This document shows, one piece after another, positions 6,775 through 14,221 of a stretch of 47,362 bases of DNA (within the stretch, counting starts at the first letter, position 1; every line of letters starts with the position of its first letter). The stretch spans positions 1 to 47,362 of the forward strand of contig VBKI01000081.1 of NCBI GenBank assembly GCA_005879535.1, in the 5' to 3' direction. The notes under the pieces are model-generated. The model had not been told where the DNA came from, ran no database searches, and saw only the letters and a program-made list of their open reading frames with translations. Source of the DNA: Deltaproteobacteria bacterium. GTDB lineage: Bacteria > Myxococcota > Myxococcia > Myxococcales > 40CM-4-68-19. Made by a program: the position numbers and the translations under genes.

Positions 6775-7884
6775 TCACTCGATGCGGTAGCGCTCGACGG
6801 CGTCGTCGTTCCAGACGACGCCGCTCCCCGGACGATCGGGAGCGGCCGCCTGCCCATTCACGATCCGCAGCGGCTCGGCGAGGATCGGGGCGGCCCAATC
6901 GACGTACTCGAGCCAGTGCGAGGTCGGCGTCACCGCGAGCAGGTGCGCGCTTACCTCGGGGAAGAGGTGCGACGACATCTCGAGCCCGTGGGCGCTGGCG
7001 AGCGCAGCGGCCCGAAGCCAGCCGGTCACGCCTCCGATGCGCTCCAGATCGGGCATCACGTAGTCGCTGGCGCGCATCCGGATCGCTTCCGCCATGGCGA
7101 ACGGGAGCGAGAAGTTCTCGCCGAGCTGCACCGGAACGTCGAGCTCTTTGGCGAGTCTGCTGCAGCCGCGATAGTCGTCGTGTCGAACGGGTTCCTCGAT
7201 CCAGTACAGGCCTTCGTTCTCCAGCGCGCGGCCGCGCCGCATCGCCTCGGCGACCGTCAGCGCCTGGTTGAAGTCCGCCATCAACGCGACGCGGTCTGGC
7301 AGGCGCGCGCGCACGGCGCGTACCGCGTCGAGATCAGCGGCAAGCGTCGGGTGCCCGAGCCGCAGCTTCACCGCCGTGAACCCGCCCTCGAGCAGCTTCT
7401 CCGCCTCGTCCGCTGCCGCTTCCTTTGGCATCAGACCGAGCCCGTTGCTGTTGTACGCGGGGATCGGCCGCGGAACGCCGCCGAGGATGGAGACGAGCGC
7501 CTTCCCCGCAGCGAGGGCCAGCGCGTCCCAGCAGGCCACGTCGAATCCCGACATCGCCATGCGGACGACCCCCTGCACGCCGATGAGCGTGAACCTGCGC
7601 GCGAGTTTCGCCCACAGCTCGGCGGGCGCGACGCGGTCGCCTTTGACCACCCGGAGGACTTCCGAAAGAACGCTGGCGATGGCCGGGGCGGCGGCGCGAA
7701 CGTAGCAAAAGAGATAGGACCGGCCGGTGATGCCCTCTTCGGTCTCGACGTCGATGAGCAAGAGCGGCGCGGCGCGGATGGTGGCCGCGCTGGTCCCGAG
7801 CGGCAACTTCATGGGGACTTCCACGCCGATGGCGCGGATCGAATTGACGGTGAGCAGTTCTGCAGTCATGGCGACTGCGTTCAT
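6775..7884 (-). CDS. Mandelate racemase-like enolase-superfamily enzyme (K-x-R variant)
   Basis: 369 residues from ATG 7884 (ATG 7869 is the alternative; longer frames would enter the divergent lipoprotein gene). The sequence follows Pseudomonas mandelate racemase along its whole length as I remember it, including SYLFCYVRAA, GVTGWLRAAALA and SSHLFPEVSAHLLA. Active-site residues visible are K173-L-R175 (K164-x-K166 in the model enzyme), metal ligands D204, E230 and E256, N206, the D279/H306 dyad and E326. The enzymes abstract the alpha-proton of a 2-hydroxy or sugar acid using Lys and His as opposed bases; here the second lysine is arginine. The substrate is unknown. Located beside a TRAP transporter and a CoA-dependent catabolic operon. 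Confidence 0.88.
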   Translation of the reverse strand: MNAVAMTAELLTVNSIRAIGVEVPMKLPLGTSAATIRAAPLLLIDVETEEGITGRSYLFCYVRAAAPAIASVLSEVLRVVKGDRVAPAELWAKLARRFTLIGVQGVVRMAMSGFDVACWDALALAAGKALVSILGGVPRPIPAYNSNGLGLMPKEAAADEAEKLLEGGFTAVKLRLGHPTLAADLDAVRAVRARLPDRVALMADFNQALTVAEAMRRGRALENEGLYWIEEPVRHDDYRGCSRLAKELDVPVQLGENFSLPFAMAEAIRMRASDYVMPDLERIGGVTGWLRAAALASAHGLEMSSHLFPEVSAHLLAVTPTSHWLEYVDWAAPILAEPLRIVNGQAAAPDRPGSGVVWNDDAVERYRIE

Positions 7885-7963
7885 AGCACCGGCCGTTTCT
7901 TCCATGCGGGACGTGCGCGCGAAAGGGTTGACGGAGCGCCGCACCAGACGCAGAACCGTGCCC

Positions 7964-8365
7964 ATGAAGGGCGTCGTGATCGCGCTCATCGCGCTCGGCT
8001 GCGCTCCGACGGGGCACTGGCCTCCACGTCCGGCGGAACATCCGCCGACAGCCGCTGAGCTCGCCTTCTACGAGCTGACGGTCCGCGCGGCGTCCGCCGA
8101 CGAGCGCACCGGTTTTTCCCAGGCGCTGGCGGCGAGGGGCTTCAACGTGGTCGATCACGACCCCAGGAAAGGGCATCTCGAGGTCACCCTTACGCACGAG
8201 GGTGATTCCCTGGTGGAGACGCTGCGCAGCGATGGCTGGTTCGTCGACGAAGCGGTCGGCAAGGACCTGGGCGCGCTGGCGTACACCTTGGCAGTCTCGC
8301 AGCGAGTGACGGACTTCATCCGCAACAGCGGGCTTCCCCAGCAGCACATGATCCCGGAGAAGTGA
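7964..8365 (+). CDS. Putative lipoprotein
   Basis: 133 residues from ATG 7964. The N-terminus MKGVVIALIALGC is a lipoprotein signal with the cysteine at residue 13, followed by a proline-rich linker (HWPPRPAEHPPTAAE). The rest is a mixed alpha/beta domain of about 100 residues (ASADERTGFSQALAARGFNV..., HLEVTLTHEGDSLVETLR) without a motif I recognise. It is divergent from the mandelate racemase-like gene with an 79-bp gap, so the two may share a control region, and precedes the TRAP operon by 128 bp. Starting further upstream would invade the racemase gene, which argues for this start. Confidence 0.7.
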   Translation: MKGVVIALIALGCAPTGHWPPRPAEHPPTAAELAFYELTVRAASADERTGFSQALAARGFNVVDHDPRKGHLEVTLTHEGDSLVETLRSDGWFVDEAVGKDLGALAYTLAVSQRVTDFIRNSGLPQQHMIPEK

Positions 8366-8413
8366 CGGGCGCCCGCGCTCCGTCTCGCTGAGACGCCCTC
8401 TGCGGACCTCCCC

Positions 8414-8443
8414 TTGACTTCGCCGCGCCGTTTGGGCTGTACC
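8414..8443 (+). promoter_or_regulatory. Candidate sigma-70-type promoter of the TRAP operon
   Basis: TTGACT (8414-8419) and TGTACC (8438-8443) are separated by 18 bases, 50 bp before the dctP start. The -35 element is near-consensus, the -10 is weak. A small hairpin-forming sequence, CGTCTC-GCT-GAGACG, lies just upstream near 8380-8395 after the lipoprotein stop and could end its transcription. Confidence 0.4.
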
Positions 8444-8493
8444 ATTCGGCGCCGAGTCCATCCGCTTCCACTCTTGCCACGCGGAGCATATCC

Positions 8494-9480
8494 ATGAGAG
8501 CGCTCTACGCCGCAGCAGCGCTGATGCTGGGAAGCATCGTCCTCCCCCGCGCCGCCGTCGCCCAGACCATCGAGCTGAAATTGGGGCACGTCGGTTCGCC
8601 AGGATCGCTGTTCGACCTTTCCTCCATCGAGTTTGCAAAGCGCGTGAAGGAGAAGACGGGAGGCAAGGTCATCCTCCAGGTTTACGGCGCGAGCCAGCTC
8701 GGCGACGACACCGAGCTGATGCAGAAGGTGAAGCTCGGTACGGTGGACATGGCGCTGCCGTCGACCGTCATGTCCTCGGTCGTGCCGGCGTTCGGACTGT
8801 TCGAGATGCCGTACCTGGTGAAAGACCGCGATCACATGAAGCGGATCGACAAGGAGATCGTCTGGCCGACGCTGGTGCCGATCGCGGAGAAGGCCGGCTA
8901 CCGGATCCTCGCCACCTGGGAAAACGGCTTCCGGCAGATCACGAACAACCTGCACGCGATCAAGGTTCCAGCGGATCTGAAGGGCATCAAGCTGCGCGTG
9001 CCGAAGGGGAAGTGGCGCGTGAAGATGTTCCAGGCCTACGGCGCGAGCCCATCGGCGATGGGGCTCTCCGAGGTGTTCGTCGCCCTGCAGACGGGGGTCA
9101 TGGACGGTGAGGAAAACCCTCTGACCCAGATCTACACCTCCAAGTTCCAGGAGGTGCAGAAGTACCTCTCGATGACCGACCACGTGTACACGCCCGCGTA
9201 CGTCGTCACCTCGCCGCGCAAGTTCGACGCGCTGCCGGAGGCGCTCCGCAAGCAGATCCAGGAGGCCGCTCAAGAGACGCAGGCCTTCGTGTACCAGACC
9301 GGCGCGAAGATGGACGACGAGCTCCTCGGCAAGCTGAAGCAGGGGGGAATGCAGGTGAACCAGGCCGACAAGCTAGCCTTCCAGAAGGCCAGCAAGTCCG
9401 TCTACGACGACTTCTCCACCGAGGTCCCGAACGGCAAGCAGATGATCGAGAAGGCGATCGCGCTCGGATCCGCGAAGTGA
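8494..9480 (+). CDS. dctP: TRAP transporter substrate-binding protein, DctP family
   Basis: 328 residues, the standard length for periplasmic DctP-type binding proteins. A Sec signal peptide occupies residues 1-23 (ends RAAVAQ). The mature protein starts IELKLGHVGSPGSLFD. The conserved ligand-binding segment is around 150-200: GIKLRVPKGKWRVKMF carries the arginine that salt-bridges the substrate carboxylate in this family, and LSEVFVALQTGVMDGEENP is the classic TRAP signature. It captures an organic acid and delivers it to the DctQM membrane components, whose genes follow with a 4-base GTGA overlap. The ligand cannot be deduced; 2-hydroxy acids or C4-dicarboxylates are plausible given the neighbours. 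Confidence 0.95.
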   Translation: MRALYAAAALMLGSIVLPRAAVAQTIELKLGHVGSPGSLFDLSSIEFAKRVKEKTGGKVILQVYGASQLGDDTELMQKVKLGTVDMALPSTVMSSVVPAFGLFEMPYLVKDRDHMKRIDKEIVWPTLVPIAEKAGYRILATWENGFRQITNNLHAIKVPADLKGIKLRVPKGKWRVKMFQAYGASPSAMGLSEVFVALQTGVMDGEENPLTQIYTSKFQEVQKYLSMTDHVYTPAYVVTSPRKFDALPEALRKQIQEAAQETQAFVYQTGAKMDDELLGKLKQGGMQVNQADKLAFQKASKSVYDDFSTEVPNGKQMIEKAIALGSAK

Positions 9481-10007
9481 CGGCGACGCGCGCGATCTGG
9501 CGCCGGCGGGTCGAGCGGATCCTGGAGTGGATCAGCGGTACGCTGCTGGTGGCCCTCGCCGTCGAGGTGCTCGCCGGCGTCATCTTCCGCGCCGCTGGAC
9601 GGTCCCTCTCCTGGTACGACGAGGTCGCCTCCGTCCTGCTCGCCTGGATCACGTATTACGGCAGTGCGCTTGCTGCGTTGAAGAAGTCCCACATCGCCTT
9701 CCCGGGGCTGGTGAACGCGATGCCGACGCCGGCGCGTTTCGTCGCCCTCGCCGTCCGCGAGGTAGTCGTCCTTGGCCTCTTCCTCGTGCTCGCCTGGCAG
9801 GGGACGGCGATCCTGCACGCGCTGGCGGGCGAAACGCTCGTCACCGTGGACATCCCGGTGACGCTGACACAGTCGGTGATCCCGATCGGGGCGGCGCTGT
9901 TCATCCTCGCGGAGATGCTCAACCTGCCGGACCGCCTCGAATGGGCCCGGGGACGAACGGCTGCAGCAGCCCCGGAACAGGGCGTGGAAAAGGAGCTGTC
10001 GCACTGA
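9477..10007 (+). CDS. dctQ: TRAP transporter small permease, DctQ family
   Basis: 176 residues from GTG 9477, overlapping the dctP stop by four bases. Four hydrophobic helices are visible (around residues 15-37, 50-70, 86-108 and 128-150), including SWYDEVASVLLAWITYYGSA, the signature segment of DctQ. It is the small membrane subunit that bridges the binding protein and the transport subunit. The gene ends in TGATG, where the next gene's ATG begins, so translation of the three is coupled. The length and topology are normal; the tail is Ala/Pro-rich and variable. Confidence 0.93.
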   Translation: MTATRAIWRRRVERILEWISGTLLVALAVEVLAGVIFRAAGRSLSWYDEVASVLLAWITYYGSALAALKKSHIAFPGLVNAMPTPARFVALAVREVVVLGLFLVLAWQGTAILHALAGETLVTVDIPVTLTQSVIPIGAALFILAEMLNLPDRLEWARGRTAAAAPEQGVEKELSH

Positions 10008-11293
10008 TGGCCATGTTCGTCCTCTTCGGCGCCGTGATGGTGCTGGTGCTCCTCAACGTGCCGATCGCCATTGCGCTCGCCGTCGTGGCGCTCGTCGCCA
10101 TCCTCCACACCGGCGGCATCCCGGCGCTCGCGAACGTGCCGCTGGTCATGTACACGGGCTCGACCAGCTTCCCGTTGATCGCCATCCCGCTCTTCATCCT
10201 GGCCGGCGCGATCATGAATGCGTCCGGCATCTCACGGCGGCTGATCGCGCTCTCTTCGGCGGTCTTCGGGTTCGTTCGCGGCGCCCTGGCCCAGGTCACG
10301 ATCGTGACGTCGCTTTTCTTCGCCGAAATCTCGGGCTCGGCGGTCGCGGACGCGGCGGCGCTGGGGACCATCCTGATCCCGGCGATGAAGAGCAAAGGCT
10401 ACACGAAGGAATTCTCGGCGGCCGTGCTGTCGTCGGCCTCGACGCTGGCAGTGATCATTCCGCCGTCGATCCCGATGATCCTCTACGCGGCGATGGCCGA
10501 CACGTCGGTGGTGAAGCTGTTCGTCGCCGGCGTCGTCCCGGGAGTCCTCGGCGGGCTGCTGATGATGGTCATCGCGTACCGGTTCGCCCGCGTCTACAAC
10601 CTGCCGGTCGAAGAGAAGTTCCAGCTCAGCCGCGTCTGGGCGGCTTTCAAGGAAGCCTCCTGGGCGCTGATCCTCCCTGCGCTGATCCTGGGCGGAATCT
10701 TCGGCGGGGTGGTCACCGCCACCGAAGGCGCTGCGCTGGCGGTGCTGGCCGCGATCGTGATCGGGACACTGATCTACCGCGAGCTCAACCTGAAGGATCT
10801 CTACACCGCGATGATCGACGGCGTCGTCCAGACGGCGGTGGTGATGTTGCTGGTCGCCGCTTCGGCGTTGCTCGGTGTGCACCTCACCGAGATCCAGGCG
10901 CCGCAGCACCTGGCCGCCGCGGCATCGACGTTGACCAACAGTCGCTGGGTCGTCCTGATGCTGCTCAACCTGCTCTTCCTGCTGCTCGGCCTCTTCCTGC
11001 ACTCGGCGGCGGCCATCATCCTGGTGGTTCCGGTGGTGATGCCGCTGGTGAAGGCGGTCGGAATCGATCCCGTCCATTTCGGGATCATGGTGACGATCAA
11101 TCTCGGCATCGGGCAGCAGACGCCGCCCGTCGCCAGCGTGCTCACCGTCGCCTGCTCGATCGCGCGCGCCGACATCTGGGAGGTGACCAAGGTCAACCTC
11201 TGGTTCATCAGCGTGCTGCTGCTGGTGCTCCTGCTGACGACGTACCTGCCGGTCGTGCCGCTGTCGCTGGTGCGGTTGTTCTACGGCGGTTAG
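10007..11293 (+). CDS. dctM: TRAP transporter large permease, DctM family
   Basis: 428 residues from ATG 10007 (TGATG overlap with dctQ), the normal size of the 12-helix DctM transport subunit that drives sodium-coupled uptake. Recognisable family segments are the N-terminal VLVLLNVPIAIALAVVAL, FAEISGSAVADAAALGTI, the SASTLAVIIPPSIPMILYA hairpin region, and the C-terminal TPPVASVLTVACSIARAD. The frame continues further upstream but that part is a shadow of dctQ. No terminator with a T-tract is obvious after the stop; the next supported rightward gene is the GlcG-like one about 330 bp on. Confidence 0.95.
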   Translation: MAMFVLFGAVMVLVLLNVPIAIALAVVALVAILHTGGIPALANVPLVMYTGSTSFPLIAIPLFILAGAIMNASGISRRLIALSSAVFGFVRGALAQVTIVTSLFFAEISGSAVADAAALGTILIPAMKSKGYTKEFSAAVLSSASTLAVIIPPSIPMILYAAMADTSVVKLFVAGVVPGVLGGLLMMVIAYRFARVYNLPVEEKFQLSRVWAAFKEASWALILPALILGGIFGGVVTATEGAALAVLAAIVIGTLIYRELNLKDLYTAMIDGVVQTAVVMLLVAASALLGVHLTEIQAPQHLAAAASTLTNSRWVVLMLLNLLFLLLGLFLHSAAAIILVVPVVMPLVKAVGIDPVHFGIMVTINLGIGQQTPPVASVLTVACSIARADIWEVTKVNLWFISVLLLVLLLTTYLPVVPLSLVRLFYGG

Positions 11294-11505
11294 GCGGCCC
11301 GGTCGAACTCGGGCTCCGAACCTGCGTCGGGGTGCGCGGGCTGGGTCGGCTGGCGGCGGGTCTTTCGCGTCACGGCCGTCGCGAGGATGGCGAGGTACAG
11401 GAATCCGACGAACGCGGTGCCGGCGATCTCCATGAAGTCGAGCACAGCGACCCCCGAGAACAGGTGCGCGGCGAGGTTGCCGCGTTGCTGTAAAAGAAAG
11501 ACCAT
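11290..11505 (-). CDS. Possible small single-helix membrane protein
   Basis: From ATG 11505 a 71-residue protein with one convincing hydrophobic helix (EIAGTAFVGFLYLAILATAV) followed by a basic then polar tail, the layout of a small inner-membrane protein. It ends four bases inside the convergent dctM gene. No Shine-Dalgarno is visible and I know no homologue, so it may not be real; if it is, nothing indicates its role. Confidence 0.3.
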   Translation of the reverse strand: MVFLLQQRGNLAAHLFSGVAVLDFMEIAGTAFVGFLYLAILATAVTRKTRRQPTQPAHPDAGSEPEFDRAA

Positions 11506-11627
11506 CGGGCGGGTGGGATCGCTAGGTCTTGCGCTCGCACTCCGGCACCAGATATCGGCTCCACGCGCTCCTTTCCCCGCCAAGGGGTAGGATTCAGCGC
11601 ACCCACGCATCGAGGAGGATCAGAGGA

Positions 11628-12009
11628 ATGCCGCCGGCTGATCGACGCCGCTCACGCCCGCGCCGGGCAGATCGGCATCCGCGTGACCGTCGCCGTCGTC
11701 GACGAAGCCGGCCTCCTGCTGGCGCTCGCGCGCATGGACGGCGCTCCCCCCATCTCCGCCCAGATCGCTGAAGCAAAGGCAAGCGGCGCGGCCCTCTGGC
11801 ACCGCGACGGCGCCTCACTGGCGCAGGTGGCGCAGGACCGTCCCGCCTTCTTCCAGGCGGTCGGAAAGATGACCCGGGTGCCGATCGTTCCCGGCCTGGG
11901 CTCGACGCTGGTGCGGCGCAAGGAAGCGGTGCTCGGCGCGGTCGGGGTGAGCGGGGGAAAGCCCGAGCAGGATCTCGACTGCGCCGAGGCGGGCCTGCGG
12001 GCGATCTGA
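11628..12009 (+). CDS. GlcG/HbpS-family heme-binding-like protein, start region damaged
   Basis: From GTG 11683 the frame gives TVAVVDEAGLLLALARMDGA and ends GVSGGKPEQDLDCAEAGLRAI, both hallmarks of the GlcG/HbpS family (small heme- or corrin-binding proteins often found beside glycolate, diol or TRAP genes). However, the family's first helix, RRLIDAAHARAGQIGI, is encoded in the same frame upstream of that GTG, with no in-frame start codon back to at least 11521. The only well-placed ATG (11628, with AGGAGG nine bases before it) is one base out of register. A one- or two-base indel just after the start codon, genuine or a sequence error, is the simplest explanation. Lies downstream of dctM. 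Confidence 0.7.
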
Positions 12010-12132
12010 TCAGCGCAAGCCGAGCACCGCGCCGGCGATCAGGGCGCCGATGAGGAGGATGACCCGGCCCGCGGCAACCAGCGCCGAGCGCGGCTTCGGC
12101 GGCGACATCCTCGGTAAATCCGTGTTGCTCAT
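12010..12132 (-). CDS. Tiny membrane protein (40 residues)
   Basis: ATG 12132 with GGGAGGG about nine bases upstream encodes MSNTDLPRMSPPKPRSALVA and then a single hydrophobic helix (VILLIGALIAGAVLGL) ending in Arg. This cytoplasmic proline-rich head plus one membrane anchor is a common small-protein layout. It follows the aminotransferase gene on the same strand after 116 bp, so it may be the last gene of that operon; it ends directly against the convergent GlcG-like gene. No function can be assigned. Confidence 0.45.
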   Translation of the reverse strand: MSNTDLPRMSPPKPRSALVAAGRVILLIGALIAGAVLGLR

Positions 12133-12248
12133 CGTCCGCGCCCTCCCGATTTTCCGGCGTACGACGATCCCGGGGTGAGGGCGCAAGTCGCCGTCCTGCG
12201 GAAGGCGGGGCAGCTGTCGAGGAATGGCGGGGCGGCGGGAAGCTTGTC

Positions 12249-13433
12249 TCACTTCTGCGTGGCGTCCGCCGTCGCGGCGAGGTGCTCCATCGCCGCGGTG
12301 ACGCCGCCCTGCCGGTGGGGAACGCCGGCCAGGGCGAGACCCATCTCCACGCCCGCCAGCGTGCCACACAGCGTCACGTCGTTGAATGCGCCGAGATGCC
12401 CGATTCGAAAGATCTTTCCTTTCAACTTGCCGAGGCCCTGGCCCAGCGACATGTCGAAGCGGTCGAGGATGACGCTGCGCAGCTTGTCCGCATCGTGGCC
12501 CGCGGGAATACGGATGCCCGTCAGCGAGGGCGAGTGCTCGCGCTCGTCGGCGCAGTTCACTTCCAGGGCCCAGGCGCGTACCGCCCGCCGCGTCGCTTCG
12601 CCATGGCGCGTATGGCGGCGGAAGACGTTCTCCAGGCCTTCCTCCTCGAGCATGGCGAGCGCCTCGCGCAACCCGTAGAGCAGGTTCGTCGCCGGCGTGT
12701 ATGGAAAGAAGCCACTCTCGTTCGCCCGAAGCATCGCGCCCCAGTCCCAGTACGAGCGCCGCAGCCCTGCATCGCGCGACGCCGCCAGCGCCTTCTGGGA
12801 GATGGCATTGAAGGAGAGGCCGGGTGGGAGCATCAGGCCCTTCTGCGAGCCCGCCACCGTCACGTCGACCTTCCAGTCGTCGTGGCGGTAATCGATGGAG
12901 GCCAGCGACGAGATGGTGTCGACGAGCAGCAGTGCCGGGTGCCCGACGCGATCGATCGCCGCCCGCACTTCGGCAACGCGGGTGGTCACGCCGGTCGAAG
13001 TCTCGTTGTGCACGACGCAGACGGCACGGACCTTTTGCTGGGAATCGGCACGCAGCTTGTCCTCGACGACCTTGGGATCCACTCCATGGCGCCAATCGCC
13101 GGGAACGAAGTCGGCCTCGAGACCGAGGCGCTGCGCCATCTCCAGCCAGAGAGTGGCGAAGTGGCCGGTCTCGAACATGAGCACGCGGTCGCCGGCAGAG
13201 AGCGTGTTGGCCAGCGCGGCCTCCCACGCGCCGGTGCCGGATGCGGGATAGATGATGACCGGCTGCTTCGTGCGGAAGATGCGTTGCAGCCCGCTGAGGA
13301 CTTCCTTGCCGAGCTTCGCGAACTCGGGCCCCCGGTGATCGATGGTGGGCCGGTCGATGGCGCGCAGCACCCGGTCGGGCACGTTGGTAGGGCCGGGAAT
13401 CTGCAGGAAGTGACGGCCGCTGGGAAACGCCAT
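12249..13433 (-). CDS. Class V aminotransferase (alanine/serine-glyoxylate aminotransferase family)
   Basis: 394 residues from ATG 13433, with TAGGAG about six bases upstream; longer frames overlap the preceding gene. It is a PLP enzyme of fold type I. QIPGPTNVPDRVL at the N-terminus, YPASGTGAWEAAL (cofactor phosphate site), VHNETSTGV, LLVDTISSLASI (Asp binding the pyridine N) and VAGSQKGLMLPPG with the Schiff-base lysine are all typical of the alanine/serine-glyoxylate group. It transfers an amino group to glyoxylate or a similar 2-oxo acid. Its gene begins eight bases after the crotonase gene on the same strand, suggesting that the operon's pathway yields glyoxylate or another 2-oxo acid. 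Amino donor unknown. Confidence 0.92.
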   Translation of the reverse strand: MAFPSGRHFLQIPGPTNVPDRVLRAIDRPTIDHRGPEFAKLGKEVLSGLQRIFRTKQPVIIYPASGTGAWEAALANTLSAGDRVLMFETGHFATLWLEMAQRLGLEADFVPGDWRHGVDPKVVEDKLRADSQQKVRAVCVVHNETSTGVTTRVAEVRAAIDRVGHPALLLVDTISSLASIDYRHDDWKVDVTVAGSQKGLMLPPGLSFNAISQKALAASRDAGLRRSYWDWGAMLRANESGFFPYTPATNLLYGLREALAMLEEEGLENVFRRHTRHGEATRRAVRAWALEVNCADEREHSPSLTGIRIPAGHDADKLRSVILDRFDMSLGQGLGKLKGKIFRIGHLGAFNDVTLCGTLAGVEMGLALAGVPHRQGGVTAAMEHLAATADATQK

Positions 13434-13441
13434 GATGACTC

Positions 13442-14221
13442 CTACTTGCCGGTCCAGCGCGGCTTGCGCTTGGCGAGGAAGGCTTCCACGCCCTCGCGAA
13501 AGTCCGCGCTCATGTAGTTGCGCACCACGAAGTCGTCGCCCCCGCTTGGTGGCGCCCAATGCCGGATGACCCGGTTCAACGCTTCCTTCGCTGCCCGCAA
13601 GGTCAGCGGGGCGTGCTCGAGGAGCGTACGAGCCAGATCCTCCGCGCGTGAGTACAGGTCGTTTTCGCCCGTGATTTCGTTCAGCAACCCGGCGGCGAGC
13701 ATCTCCTGCGCGTCCATCAGACGCGCGCGAAAGAGGATGTCCTTCGTCCGCGCCACGCCGATCAAGGCCGCGAGGCGCGCGTGATTGCGCATCGAGAGCG
13801 TGTTCCCGAGCGTCCGCGCGATGGGAAACCCAAACTTCGCCGACGGAGCGCCGAGCCGCAGATCGCACGCCGCGGCGATCCCCGCTCCGCCTCCGGTGCA
13901 GGCGCCCTGGATGGCGGCGATGGTCGGGACGGGAACGTCCTCGAGCGCGTCGAAGACGCCGTCCATCGTTGCCTCGTACTCGATGGCGTCCTTCGGCGTC
14001 TTGAACTCCCGGAACTGCGAGATGTCGGTGCCGGACACGAACGCCTTGTCGCCCGCGCCGCGCAGGACGAGCACCCTCACGCGCGGATCGGGCTTCCGGC
14101 AGATCTCCCCGAGGCGGCGGTACATCCCGAACGTCATCGCGTTGCGGGCCTCGGGCCGGTTGAACGTCAGCCAGGCGATGCCGTCGCCGCCGATCTCGAA
14201 CAGCGTCTCTTCCGCGCTCAT
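13442..14221 (-). CDS. Crotonase-fold (enoyl-CoA hydratase/isomerase) protein lacking both classical glutamates
   Basis: 259 residues from ATG 14221, overlapping the CoA-transferase stop by four bases (ATGA). The oxyanion-hole segments KAFVSGTDISQF and GACTGGGAGIAAACD are intact, so it should bind an acyl-CoA. In rat enoyl-CoA hydratase the catalytic glutamates sit in GGGCELA and GQPEILLG; the matching segments here are GGGAGIA and GFPIARTLG, so neither glutamate is present. It is therefore probably not an ordinary hydratase; crotonase relatives with other chemistries (isomerase, hydrolase, decarboxylase, lyase-like) exist. Sandwiched between a CoA-transferase and an aminotransferase in one operon. 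Confidence 0.9.
   Translation of the reverse strand: MSAEETLFEIGGDGIAWLTFNRPEARNAMTFGMYRRLGEICRKPDPRVRVLVLRGAGDKAFVSGTDISQFREFKTPKDAIEYEATMDGVFDALEDVPVPTIAAIQGACTGGGAGIAAACDLRLGAPSAKFGFPIARTLGNTLSMRNHARLAALIGVARTKDILFRARLMDAQEMLAAGLLNEITGENDLYSRAEDLARTLLEHAPLTLRAAKEALNRVIRHWAPPSGGDDFVVRNYMSADFREGVEAFLAKRKPRWTGK

Noticed and set aside
6574-8058. A 494-codon rightward frame opposite the mandelate racemase-like gene
   Set aside because: Antisense to a gene with full active-site conservation; composition typical of an antisense frame in high-GC DNA.
10232-11077. Asp/His/Arg-rich leftward frame opposite dctM
   Set aside because: The D/H/R richness is what antisense of hydrophobic coding sequence gives; dctM is certain.
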